The notes under the pieces: generated by a model
Databases searched by the model: none
What the model saw: only the letters and a program-made list of their open reading frames with translations
What the model was told of the DNA's origin: nothing
Source: JBIOHP01 sp044449065
GTDB lineage: Bacteria; Bacteroidota; Ignavibacteria; UBA10030; SZUA-254
DNA: 9,451 bases
Direction of reading: 5' to 3'
NCBI GenBank assembly: GCA_044449065.1
Contig: JBIOHP010000053.1
Location: 1 to 9,451 of the forward strand
Made by a program: the position numbers and the translations under genes
Shown here: positions 1 through 7,808 of the stretch, piece by piece
Layout: the number at the start of each line of letters is the position of its first letter
How positions within the stretch are numbered: position 1 is the stretch's first letter

Positions 1-14
1 GAGTTAATATTATG

Positions 15-41
15 AATATTCGAATAAAATTCGTATTTTTT
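15..41 (+). terminator. weak candidate intrinsic terminator of an upstream rightward gene
   Basis: AATA (15-18) and CGAAT (21-25) pair with ATTCG (29-33) and TATT (34-37) around an AAA loop, with a two-base bulge at 19-20. A T run follows to position 41. The stem is AT-rich and short, so it may be chance in an AT-rich intergenic stretch. The gene it would terminate lies outside the window. Confidence 0.25.
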
Positions 42-69
42 AGCATAATAATCTAAACTTTTATACAAT
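40..69 (+). promoter_or_regulatory. candidate sigma-70-type promoter for the propeller lipoprotein gene
   Basis: TTAGCA (40-45, four of six matches to TTGACA) lies 18 bases upstream of TACAAT (64-69, five of six matches to TATAAT). Transcription would begin near 76, just before the first possible ATG at 88. The region is AT-rich, so such matches arise easily. Two further TATAAT strings at 84-89 and 126-131 are alternatives, and use of the first would force translation to begin at the ATG at 136. Confidence 0.3.
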
Positions 70-87
70 ATTTTCGTCTAACTTATA

Positions 88-1242
88 ATGAAGCATTCAA
101 ATCCTGGATTCGATTTAAATCAACTTATAATTTGTATGTACGGTAAAATCCTTTTATTTATTGTTTTAGTAAGTCTACTATCCATCGCATCGGAGGGTTG
201 TAAAAAAAACGATCCCGGAGCAGGGCAAAATATCGGTCCTGCTTGGGTCACATTCACAATCGCCAATTCACCTCTTTATGGCAACAATATACGGGCTATT
301 TTTGTTGATGGAGGAAATTATGTATGGTTCGCAACAAATAACGGCGCTTCCTATTTTCTCAAAGGAAATTGGGGAGGACTAAGAGATTCACTCTCTTCTA
401 ATAATGGCGGGCAAGTTGGATATACGATAAATGGAATCACTCAAAGTAAAGACGGCAGCATTTGGTTTGCATTACAAGGTGGCGGCATTGTAAGATATCT
501 TAGAAATGGGACGCAATTCCAGTATAAAAGATATATAGCCCCGGAGATACCCAGCAACACGCCTAATTGCATCGCCGGCATGATATCGAACGCTTCGCTA
601 GGGCAAGTTTTTGCGGGGTACCATTCTTATACTATCGGCGTTGGAAAATATACGCCAAGTCAGGTTGTTGCGGGAGACGGACAATGGAATGAGCTCGATG
701 CGGGAACCAGTCCACTGCCAAGTAATTATGTCTGGACAGCTAACTTGAATCTTCACGACAATACAGTTTGGTTCGGCACATACGACCAGGGCGCAGCCCA
801 ATATGACGGCGCGAACACGTGGCGTCAGATTCAACTCCCCGATATTTACTCGTTTCCAATTCTTTCAATTGCATTCGATAATTTCGGACAATTATGGCTC
901 GCGAAAAATGACAGCGGGGTTTCGGTGTTAAACTATAACACAGGAGTTCCTATCCATCACTATACCTATCTTAACACAAGACATATTATGCCTCAGGGAC
1001 CGGTGAACGCCATTGCTATCAATAATTTTAATAACAACGATCGATTTTTTGGGACTAAAAATGGCGGGCTCATCGAATTAAACGATACCACGTGGACAAC
1101 ATATACAACCGCAAATACTCCCGCACTTCCCAGCAATAATATTACTGCGCTCGCCTACGATACGTATGGGAACTTATGGATAGGTACAAGTGATGGAGGA
1201 GTTGCTGTTTATAATCCGGCTGGAACAAGATTTGGAAATTAA
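88..1242 (+). CDS. secreted lipoprotein with two-component-regulator-type beta-propeller repeats
   Basis: This is a 384-residue exported protein made almost entirely of beta-propeller blades of the Reg_prop type, the repeat found in sensor domains of hybrid histidine kinases. A hydrophobic segment (residues 21-34) runs into Cys38 in the context SIASEGC, a loose lipobox, so it is probably a lipoprotein anchored outside the inner membrane. Blade signatures recur as D-x-x-G-x-x-W-F/I-x-T: YVWFATNNG (79-86), GSIWFALQGG (123-132), TVWFGTYDQG (226-235), GQLWLAKNDSG (267-277) and GNLWIGTSDGG (361-371). Segments near residues 52-75 and 335-357 resemble each other (both include W-x-x-[FY]-T and NNI), as expected for propeller closure. 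No kinase, DNA-binding or transmembrane output domain follows, so its role is unknown; binding or surface display is an inference. No SD precedes either the ATG at 88 or the in-frame ATG at 136 (M17). The latter gives a more compact signal peptide, MYGKILL onward, and may be the true start. The gene stands alone and converges on the glycosidase operon. Confidence 0.88.
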   Translation: MKHSNPGFDLNQLIICMYGKILLFIVLVSLLSIASEGCKKNDPGAGQNIGPAWVTFTIANSPLYGNNIRAIFVDGGNYVWFATNNGASYFLKGNWGGLRDSLSSNNGGQVGYTINGITQSKDGSIWFALQGGGIVRYLRNGTQFQYKRYIAPEIPSNTPNCIAGMISNASLGQVFAGYHSYTIGVGKYTPSQVVAGDGQWNELDAGTSPLPSNYVWTANLNLHDNTVWFGTYDQGAAQYDGANTWRQIQLPDIYSFPILSIAFDNFGQLWLAKNDSGVSVLNYNTGVPIHHYTYLNTRHIMPQGPVNAIAINNFNNNDRFFGTKNGGLIELNDTTWTTYTTANTPALPSNNITALAYDTYGNLWIGTSDGGVAVYNPAGTRFGN

Positions 1243-1263
1243 TTAATTTTGTAATCGATTTAC

Positions 1264-1297
1264 TAACCGCTTTGGTCATTCGAAGCGGTTATTTTTT
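1264..1297 (+). terminator. intrinsic terminator of the propeller lipoprotein gene
   Basis: A perfect 9-bp stem pairs TAACCGCTT (1264-1272) with AAGCGGTTA (1283-1291) around a 10-base loop. Six T residues follow (1292-1297). It lies 22 bases past the stop of the rightward gene. On the opposite strand no T run follows the stem, so it is unlikely to terminate the convergent glycosidase operon efficiently. Confidence 0.85.
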
Positions 1298-1313
1298 ATC
1301 AATGCGGTATTCT

Positions 1314-3566
1314 TTATTGGATAATTATCGGTTCTCCAATTTTCGATTTGATAACCTTTCTGTGGTTCACGCTAACCACAAAATGACTTTTTTTACATTC
1401 CACTTTTAAGGTTATTCCCCGAATAGTTACATTATCAACGATAACGTTTTCCGAATTAAAAGGGAATGGGTCAATGAGAATGCCCTCATCAATAGGTCTG
1501 ATGCCTGCAACATACTTTAATATTAGATCAACTACCCACGAATGCTGATAATCATTTATTCCTCTATATTCGCTCGCTTGACCTGTGAAGGGATTATAGT
1601 GTTCATAACAATTTGGTTTGGTTGAATCACCATCCGAAAACAACATCCTGATATATTTAGTAATGAATTCGACGGTCCGAATCCTCAGCTCGGTATCTTG
1701 AAACTGATACGCCGAAATTGCCAGAGCTTCAGCGATATGGCTGTTGGTCATGGGCCACACCCTGCCGTTCCAGGGACAGTTCATTCTCTTCCCCTTCCAA
1801 TGAGCGTCCGCTGAAAAATATTCATCGTCTACGCTTGAAGAAGGAACCGGAAACGCAGTCCAAAATTCCGATGGGTTTAATAGGTGTCGCTTTAATCCCG
1901 GTAGATGTTCTTTGGTCGCGATATCTGTCATATAAGGATAAAAACACACAGCCGCTCTAACTCCGGTTCGTTGATGAGTGCCCGGATTAAGATCGAAAAA
2001 CATCTCTACTTCCGGATCCCACATTTGATCGAGAATTGCCCCTCGAATTTTTTCAGCTCCCTGCTTCCATTTCGAAATTTCCTCGACAGGTCTTCCCAGG
2101 ATAGCAGCTATTTTAGCGAGTGATTTTTTTAATTCGTAAATATAAACAGTAACATCGACCCCTTTTAACCGAAACACTTCCCCCCAATTATCCTTATCGG
2201 CATTGGGATCAACGGCAAGGTATCTGTGCATGTATTCCTGACCGGTTTCATAATGATTGTCGATATCATACAATCCGCTTTTTTCACTATCCCGTTCCCG
2301 GTCAAAATATTCAGCATATTTTACCAATCCATCGTACGCATTTGCGAGAAATTCTTTATCGGGATGGCATCGATAGAGCTCAAGAACAGATTTCCCCCAA
2401 TTCCCATGATAAAACATCTCCTGCCTGTAATGATTAAGATCGATGTACCCTCTAAACCCTCCATCATCTCTCTGATTATGGATAAACGTCAGCAGACTTC
2501 CCTGAGCGAGTTTTGGATTATTCATCCAGCGATTTTCGAGCATATGACACATTGCGCTGTAGGTGATAGGAGCCCGAAAATATCCAATACCTTCGCACAC
2601 TACCGGGTAGTTATAATTTCCCTCCCCTCCTTGTAATGTTGAGAGATGTAATCCATACCATCGGTACCAATAATACCTCGTAAAATATTTATCCGAGCAA
2701 CTAAAGTAAGGAACTCCCGCAAAGAATGTTTGCCACGATTTTTCAGCATGGGCGGGTAAACTGACTATTGTCTGTGAAGACCGAAAAATTGCTCCGGCTT
2801 CATCAATTGACGATCCCACTGAAAATATAATTGAAATATTTTTAGAAGCTCTTGCAGGAATGTCGATCTTTCTATGAAGCGCTATATAGATTAAACCATC
2901 TGCGTTGATCCCATTTAATTTGCGTTCATTGTTGAATCGTTTGCCATTAAATTTTTCATCGAACGGCGTAAGCCGCCAATGCGGTTGAACGGCGCTCCCC
3001 TCGCTAAGGTTGATCGAGTAAGAGTCAATACCACCTTTAATCCCCAGCGTACAACCAATTTTTTGGAGCGGCTTATCACCTGACCGGAGATTTTTTTCGT
3101 AAGAGATGTTTGAATGATTTATCGATAAATTATCGATCCAAACTTCGCCTTTCGAAGGATAACTCGGCTGAATCGTCCATGCAACAAGATGTAATCGTCT
3201 TCGGCGAGATGATAAATTGGAAATTCTGATGGTTGAGCTTAAAGTATCTCCCGGCGAGCAACATTTTTGCTCTGTTATTTTCAATCTGTTTTGCCTATTG
3301 GAGTCTGTAGATACATACTCACATTGCAAGCGCGATGGATTCCATTGACGGTCGGTTTGTCGAATCGGAATTTCTTTTCCCTTCTCATCGAGAAGTGTCC
3401 AGGTAAACACCGGCTCAATTGCAATGTTATAATAGTGCGCCTTATCCCAAAATCCCGGCTTATCCAACCAAACGGGAAATTCAGGAGCCCAGAGCAATCT
3501 ACTATTACCCCCCAGATACCATTTATCGCTGCGGCTAAGTAATTTTAAAGGGTCAATTCTTTTCAT
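1314..3566 (-). CDS. GH63/GH37-like (MGH1-like) six-hairpin glycoside hydrolase, cytoplasmic
   Basis: A 750-residue protein with no signal peptide or membrane segment. The first ~290 residues look like an all-beta N-terminal domain (strand-rich, with WAPEFPVWLDKPGFWD near 26-41). Residues ~291-690 match the (alpha/alpha)6 barrel of the GH63/GH37/mannosylglycerate-hydrolase-like superfamily. Recognisable motifs are RDDGGFRGY (366-374), SGLYDIDNHYETGQEYMHRY (430-449), WNGRVWPMTNSHIAEAL (599-615), YEHYNPFTGQ (654-663) and a closing WVVDLILKYVAGIRP (677-691). By analogy with GH63 and GH37, an Asp in the 434-436 segment and Glu655 are candidate general acid and base; this is inferred by motif position, not alignment. 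It should hydrolyse an alpha-linked glucosyl or mannosyl sugar, but the substrate cannot be read from sequence. Its ATG overlaps the TGA of the upstream glycosidase gene as ATGA and no SD is visible, so translation is probably coupled. Confidence in the fold is high; in the exact GH family, moderate. Confidence 0.88.
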   Translation of the reverse strand: MKRIDPLKLLSRSDKWYLGGNSRLLWAPEFPVWLDKPGFWDKAHYYNIAIEPVFTWTLLDEKGKEIPIRQTDRQWNPSRLQCEYVSTDSNRQNRLKITEQKCCSPGDTLSSTIRISNLSSRRRRLHLVAWTIQPSYPSKGEVWIDNLSINHSNISYEKNLRSGDKPLQKIGCTLGIKGGIDSYSINLSEGSAVQPHWRLTPFDEKFNGKRFNNERKLNGINADGLIYIALHRKIDIPARASKNISIIFSVGSSIDEAGAIFRSSQTIVSLPAHAEKSWQTFFAGVPYFSCSDKYFTRYYWYRWYGLHLSTLQGGEGNYNYPVVCEGIGYFRAPITYSAMCHMLENRWMNNPKLAQGSLLTFIHNQRDDGGFRGYIDLNHYRQEMFYHGNWGKSVLELYRCHPDKEFLANAYDGLVKYAEYFDRERDSEKSGLYDIDNHYETGQEYMHRYLAVDPNADKDNWGEVFRLKGVDVTVYIYELKKSLAKIAAILGRPVEEISKWKQGAEKIRGAILDQMWDPEVEMFFDLNPGTHQRTGVRAAVCFYPYMTDIATKEHLPGLKRHLLNPSEFWTAFPVPSSSVDDEYFSADAHWKGKRMNCPWNGRVWPMTNSHIAEALAISAYQFQDTELRIRTVEFITKYIRMLFSDGDSTKPNCYEHYNPFTGQASEYRGINDYQHSWVVDLILKYVAGIRPIDEGILIDPFPFNSENVIVDNVTIRGITLKVECKKSHFVVSVNHRKVIKSKIGEPIIIQ

Positions 3567-6175
3567 TTCAGTTTAATCGCTATTTCTTTCTTTATGAAAT
3601 CCTGTTTGTCTTTTACTTCAAACTGGATATTCAAATGAGATCCATCGAGTGTTGCTCCATGAATACTAACTATTTGATCGGCTCGCAAAAGATTTAATTG
3701 ATACGATTCTCCTCCCTTCCCTTCCACAAGGAGCCGAAGTAATTTTGAATCCGATGGATCGACTTTCTCCGAAATCACTTTTATAGAATAATTCGTGGCA
3801 CCCGGGGCGGTTTGCAAGGTGGGAGGTAATATTGCAACCGATGGTTTACAAAATATTTCTATCCGATCATTATTCGACATTTCATGAACTACCGAACAAA
3901 ACGTTGGCGAAAAGTCGTTAATCGGCACCGATCCTATCGAAGCACGAAGGGGAATTGTTCCTGGCGGAAAATCTGGCGTGAATTTTACCGAACAAGGTTT
4001 GCTTTCAGCTGTGAACATTTGAACTGAGATGCCGTCCTCTGCCTGATTTATTTTAAAATTATAAACCCGATTAGCTATGCTTACATGATTGATGACAACA
4101 GAATCCCAATTGGGTGGTAAATGCGGACTGAGAGACACCTGATTATGAAGCGCATCCACTTCTAATCCTATCAACCCGCGCACATACGGCAGCATATAAC
4201 CGGTGGTGGAAAATCCTTGATGGTGATATCCTTCTGCCAGTTTTTGATTAATGTCGCCGGAAAAAACTTCGGGAACTTCGCCGAGCGCGTTATCAAATAC
4301 GTGTTTGACGACACTCTCAACACTTGAGTAGCCGGCAAGATTATAATGATATTTAAATTGGGCAGTCGCAAAGAAGGATGAAATAAAGGGCCACGCCGCT
4401 CCGTAATTATAGTTTGTCGGATCAAACAATGACGAGAATGGCGATAACGACCGCGTCCCCCAATCGGAGCATAAATCAGCGCCATTCATCAGTTCTAACG
4501 ACTGTTCCGTATGATCTTTATTGAGGAGAGAAAACATAAACGCGGTCCCAACCCAGGGAGACCGCTCCTTCACCTGTTCACCTTTTTCGGTTGCGCCATA
4601 GGTATAAAATCCTTCCTTTTCCATCCAAAATATTTTCTCCATCGCCTTATTGGCTTTAACCAGTTGTTCCTGGGCTTGCGCTTTTGTCTCCATATCCTTC
4701 ACTAAATCGGCCATCATGATGACCTCCTTAATACCCTGAACAAACACGCCGCACGTATAGACGTCCGAATAAATGCCGACAAGCTTACCGAATTCCAACG
4801 CGCCGAGTCCTGCTCCCTTCAAATCCATTAGACCATCGCCATCGCTATCTTTACTCAGGCACCATTGGTATGCCTGTTTTACAGAGCTCCAGCTCTTTTT
4901 TAGAAAATCAATATCGCCGCTCGTTCGAACATAATCGCCCATCGCGACTAAATACCAGGGTGTGGTATCCGCGTGGTTGTAGCCGTAATGATAATCGTTC
5001 CACCAATCGACAAGCCCGTCGCTCTGGGATAGTTCGTGAGCCATCTTACCGACATCTTTCGGCGCATCGCCCGGTTTCTTTTTCCGTATGGGAAAATTAT
5101 CCTGCCGCTGCCACTTTTGGGTAAATTCCAAAGCATCACGAACTGTTGATGTTGCGCCGTAGCTATCAAAAGAGAGCGAGTTTATAAATGCATCGCCCCC
5201 GAAAAACCAGGCAAAACCCGGTCTGGCACCTCCTCCCGACAGACCAAACCCAGCCACCAAACCGGTACCAAGGTGTGGATTTGTGACAAGTAAATTATCG
5301 AGCGCAACCTTGCCCCACTCATACGCAAGATTGAATTCATTATTCGGGGTGACGATCTGTGTTGTGGAATTTCGAAGCTGTCTATAATATTGATAGTTCT
5401 CGTGATAGTAGAAAGCGGCATTTTTCCATAATCGGGTATAAATGGCTTTCACGGTATCCATTTTCATATCGCCGCCGCCGGCAATAATTATTGGAATGAA
5501 TTTACCATCCGACGCGCCCGGTTTAACATCTATTTTAAATTGAATGGGATTATCGGCGAACATATGCGCGGGCGGAGCCGCCATTTGAACGCCTGCCGGC
5601 GAGCCGCAAAGGACAATCGTACGCCACTGCCCTTCCGAGATTACATAAGCATTCGCGTCATCATCCCAATAACTGAATTGCCCACCAATTCCGGCGGGCC
5701 ACATCGGCTGCATCACCGGCAAGAATCCGGCGACTATGGTCAATGGGACATTATTATGAACATCGAGAAGAAGGATTGCGCCGGGTTCATCGCGGGGGAC
5801 GATGATAATTTCTTTCACTGTGAATGATTCGTAGGTGTAGGTTATCACAGTCGCTTCGGGTGTAACCGAAATGGTTCGAGCGATATCTTTCGCAAGGATG
5901 GGTTGGGTCGATGTGCCAAGCAGGAATGAAAGTTCAAAGTTCCTGAGCGGTTTCCAGGGCCACACCCACATCTCAAATGTTCCGCTCTCGAATCCCATTA
6001 TCCCTGCTCTTTTGCCGATTTTATCGAAGTATTGCAATGGTTGAGCCAAGCGAGATAGTTCAAGATCATTTTTCTCAAGCTTGAAGGCAGGGATGTATTT
6101 ATCGGTGTTGGGTTTATCTTGCGAGTAGGCAAGAATTGTGCAACAGACGAGGAGGAAATACAGTTTTTTAATCAT
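3563..6175 (-). CDS. exported glycogen-debranching-like glycosidase (amylo-alpha-1,6-glucosidase / GDE_C superfamily)
   Basis: An 870-residue secreted enzyme. Residues 1-18 form a signal peptide (MIKK, hydrophobic core, likely cleavage AYS|QD), which would place it in the periplasm or outside. A beta-rich N-terminal domain (~25-270) is followed by a six-hairpin barrel (~275-680) typical of GDE_C (GH133) and GH15-like enzymes. Motifs are RPGFAWFFGGDAF (318-330), HADTTPWY (401-408), DSDGDGLMD (443-451), LEFGKLVGIYSDVYTCGV (460-477), GTRSLSPF (573-580), NYGAAWPFISSFF (590-602) and EVPEVFSGD (633-641). Glu461 and Glu636 are candidate catalytic acid and base by position in the family; this is inference. 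A beta-rich C-terminal extension (~690-870) may bind carbohydrate. Export is unusual for a glycogen-debranching enzyme, so extracellular starch, glycogen or another alpha-glucan is more likely than internal glycogen. AAGGA (6184-6188) sits 8 bases before the ATG. This is the first gene of a two-gene operon; its TGA overlaps the ATG of the next glycosidase gene. Confidence 0.9.
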   Translation of the reverse strand: MIKKLYFLLVCCTILAYSQDKPNTDKYIPAFKLEKNDLELSRLAQPLQYFDKIGKRAGIMGFESGTFEMWVWPWKPLRNFELSFLLGTSTQPILAKDIARTISVTPEATVITYTYESFTVKEIIIVPRDEPGAILLLDVHNNVPLTIVAGFLPVMQPMWPAGIGGQFSYWDDDANAYVISEGQWRTIVLCGSPAGVQMAAPPAHMFADNPIQFKIDVKPGASDGKFIPIIIAGGGDMKMDTVKAIYTRLWKNAAFYYHENYQYYRQLRNSTTQIVTPNNEFNLAYEWGKVALDNLLVTNPHLGTGLVAGFGLSGGGARPGFAWFFGGDAFINSLSFDSYGATSTVRDALEFTQKWQRQDNFPIRKKKPGDAPKDVGKMAHELSQSDGLVDWWNDYHYGYNHADTTPWYLVAMGDYVRTSGDIDFLKKSWSSVKQAYQWCLSKDSDGDGLMDLKGAGLGALEFGKLVGIYSDVYTCGVFVQGIKEVIMMADLVKDMETKAQAQEQLVKANKAMEKIFWMEKEGFYTYGATEKGEQVKERSPWVGTAFMFSLLNKDHTEQSLELMNGADLCSDWGTRSLSPFSSLFDPTNYNYGAAWPFISSFFATAQFKYHYNLAGYSSVESVVKHVFDNALGEVPEVFSGDINQKLAEGYHHQGFSTTGYMLPYVRGLIGLEVDALHNQVSLSPHLPPNWDSVVINHVSIANRVYNFKINQAEDGISVQMFTAESKPCSVKFTPDFPPGTIPLRASIGSVPINDFSPTFCSVVHEMSNNDRIEIFCKPSVAILPPTLQTAPGATNYSIKVISEKVDPSDSKLLRLLVEGKGGESYQLNLLRADQIVSIHGATLDGSHLNIQFEVKDKQDFIKKEIAIKLK

Positions 6176-6183
6176 TAAAAATA

Positions 6184-6188
6184 TCCTT
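6184..6188 (-). promoter_or_regulatory. ribosome binding site of the exported glycosidase gene
   Basis: AAGGA on the minus strand, 8 bases before the ATG at 6175. It fixes this start and agrees with the signal peptide beginning there. Confidence 0.7.
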
Positions 6189-6217
6189 AATCAATTAACA
6201 ACATATTAGTAAATCAA

Positions 6218-6237
6218 AATCGTAATTTCCAACGATT
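6218..6237. repeat. short inverted repeat in the leader of the glycosidase operon
   Basis: AATCGT (6218-6223) and ACGATT (6232-6237) form a perfect 6-bp inverted repeat with an 8-base spacer. It lies between the proposed promoter and the start codon of the exported glycosidase gene, where a repressor operator or a small RNA hairpin could act. The arms are short and AT-rich, so chance is a fair alternative. Confidence 0.3.
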
Positions 6238-6275
6238 AACACCTATTCATCCGCACCCAAGATGTTGGAGACACC

Positions 6276-6305
6276 ATTATAGTTAAAATTTATTACACCG
6301 TTGAA
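6276..6305 (-). promoter_or_regulatory. candidate promoter of the glycosidase operon
   Basis: On the minus strand TTCAAC (6300-6305) is followed after 18 bases by a perfect TATAAT (6276-6281). Transcription would start near 6268, giving a leader of roughly 90 bases before the ATG at 6175. The -35 box is poor, which would suit an activated promoter. The rest of the 6176-6393 gap holds no gene in any frame that I can support. Confidence 0.4.
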
Positions 6306-6312
6306 CCGAGAA

Positions 6313-6348
6313 CAAAAACGATTATCCTACGTAGTTTATGCGGATCGG
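6313..6348 (-). terminator. weak candidate terminator downstream of the secreted unknown gene
   Basis: Read leftward, CGATCC can pair with GGA...TCG across a bulge, and a TTTTTGTT tract follows directly. It lies about 45-80 bases past the stop of the gene ending at 6394 and just before the proposed glycosidase promoter, which is a sensible place. The stem is short and imperfect, so this is a low-confidence call. Confidence 0.25.
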
Positions 6349-6393
6349 ATTTAATTCTTTCGTTTCGTCGCACTTTTTTTTCGGAGGTTTTCA

Positions 6394-7746
6394 CTATCTG
6401 TGGTATGGAATAGATGGAAACCGATTGGGCGAAATTACGACACCCACATTCTTTGCTGCCATTTCGAAAAGATTCACGAATGCTGATCTATCTACTTGAA
6501 GTGCCCCGAAGAACATAGTCGATGCATCTTCGTATGACCGATATTCATTACGATATGTGGTCACAAAGAGGTAATACCATTGATTGGAGGGGAGATATGA
6601 TGGTGCTTTTTTATAAATTGTTTTTAATACAAATCGTAATTTCGGAACTATCGAATCGTTAGGTTCCCGGCATTCCGTGCAATAATAAATTGTTGCAAAG
6701 TACCGGGCTATATAAGTTAAGTCAATAAAGGAACAGCTATCTAGAATTTGAGCACTTTTTGTGTATCCAGCCCGCTTATATCGCAACAATGCAAAACGTA
6801 ATGCACTTTCAGATAAAGACAACGCCGAGATAAAATCTCCGCGATTTCCATCCTCGCGTGCGTAATAGGAAAAAATCATAGCAGAATCTACAGATAACTT
6901 AACTTCCGGTTTATTTATTGAATTATCGGCGGAATTAGAAGCTGAAATTGCTTTAGTATTATCTCCATCGCCTTCGTATGAGGTGTTCCTCCAGGAAGAG
7001 GTTGGAAATTTTGACTCATCAGGGAAGCCAGAATCGGCAGTAAATTCTAAAAATCCCTTTTCCTTCCTTTCGACATAAAACCATTTCCCTGTTTCCGGAT
7101 AATAACGTCCATAGATTATTTCGAAATCTACATCTCCACTTGTTGGAATTGAATGTGGGCTGCATTTTACGCTGAGAATGTTAAAAGTGTCCCGGTTGGC
7201 TGTCTTGATCAGCCGCCAATTGTTTTTTAGTGAAAGCGTAAGTTTTATGGTATCAGAATTTCCAGTAGATTTATTTATTGACTCCAACCATTCCAGCTTT
7301 GATTTCTTTACTCTGATAAATGAAGTAACCGGACCGGCATATGACCCGGCGCCCACGGAATAATTCACCATTAGTGAGCTCCAAGAGGGAGTATCCGGAA
7401 TCACGTTACTTGAATCAAATGAAGCAACTGCTCGTTCCAAAGAATCTATCAATATTAGGGTTCCTTTTGAATCAAGAATTCGGAGTATTGCAGGTTGGTG
7501 TCGTATGGTATCATCAAGCGGATTCCAATCACGAATATCTTTTGGAAGATGTTTATCCAGTAATAATTGTAATTCACCATCAATGCCATTCTGAGATACA
7601 GTGAGCCTGACAACATTGGCTATCCGATACGATGTAAACGAATTCTCAATACTATCATTTTTGCCATTGGCATTAGCAGAACACCAGGCAACAATAATGG
7701 ACAGAAAAAGGAGAGAACTAAAGATCGATATTGAAAAAATTCTCAT
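6394..7746 (-). CDS. secreted protein of unknown function with TPR-like helical C-terminal half
   Basis: I do not recognise this 450-residue protein. Residues 1-26 form a signal peptide: MRIFS start, hydrophobic core 7-20, likely cleavage ANA|NG after residue 26. Trp21 just before Cys22 argues against a lipobox. Residues ~40-250 are strand-rich with conserved-looking aromatic and glycine turns (SVGAGSYAGPV at 130-140, IIYGRYYPETGKWFY at 210-224). A low-complexity Ser/Asn/Asp linker follows (~255-280). Residues ~286-430 are helical with TPR-like spacing (SALSLSESALRFALLRYKRAGY, roughly 307-328, then ARYFATIYY and ASTMFFGAL). It may be a periplasmic or cell-surface adaptor, but no enzymatic motif is visible. 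GGAG (7755-7758) lies 8 bases before the ATG. It sits 62 bases after the HEPN-like gene on the same strand, so it could be co-transcribed, although a functional link is not evident. Its composition and codon use do not stand out by eye. Confidence 0.85.
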   Translation of the reverse strand: MRIFSISIFSSLLFLSIIVAWCSANANGKNDSIENSFTSYRIANVVRLTVSQNGIDGELQLLLDKHLPKDIRDWNPLDDTIRHQPAILRILDSKGTLILIDSLERAVASFDSSNVIPDTPSWSSLMVNYSVGAGSYAGPVTSFIRVKKSKLEWLESINKSTGNSDTIKLTLSLKNNWRLIKTANRDTFNILSVKCSPHSIPTSGDVDFEIIYGRYYPETGKWFYVERKEKGFLEFTADSGFPDESKFPTSSWRNTSYEGDGDNTKAISASNSADNSINKPEVKLSVDSAMIFSYYAREDGNRGDFISALSLSESALRFALLRYKRAGYTKSAQILDSCSFIDLTYIARYFATIYYCTECREPNDSIVPKLRFVLKTIYKKAPSYLPSNQWYYLFVTTYRNEYRSYEDASTMFFGALQVDRSAFVNLFEMAAKNVGVVISPNRFPSIPYHR

Positions 7747-7754
7747 TGAAGTAT

Positions 7755-7758
7755 CTCC
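7755..7758 (-). promoter_or_regulatory. ribosome binding site of the secreted unknown gene
   Basis: GGAG on the minus strand, in the context TTGGAGATA, with an 8-base spacer to the ATG at 7746. It supports that start codon, which also begins a well-formed signal peptide. Confidence 0.65.
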
Positions 7759-7808
7759 AATAATGCGAAATTAATCAGTAAAATGTTCAAAATCCAACGT
7801 CAAGAGCG

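Noticed and set aside
2226..2636. Rightward 136-codon open frame inside the second glycosidase gene
   Set aside because: It lies wholly antisense to a gene with clear family motifs in this stretch (residues ~311-447), has no SD, and its translation shows no protein-like domain.
4171..4485. Leftward 104-codon open frame in another frame of the exported glycosidase gene
   Set aside because: It overlaps the conserved barrel coding region, and its residue make-up looks like an out-of-frame translation.
6327..6334. Eight-base palindrome CTACGTAG between the two leftward blocks
   Set aside because: It is short, has no extended symmetry around it and no second copy that I noticed; it is expected by chance at this scale.
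7775..7803. Possible promoter for the secreted unknown gene: TTGACG then 17 bases to TACTGA on the minus strand
   Set aside because: The -35 is good, but the -10 matches TATAAT at only two positions, and the gap to the previous gene is just 62 bases, so read-through is equally likely.
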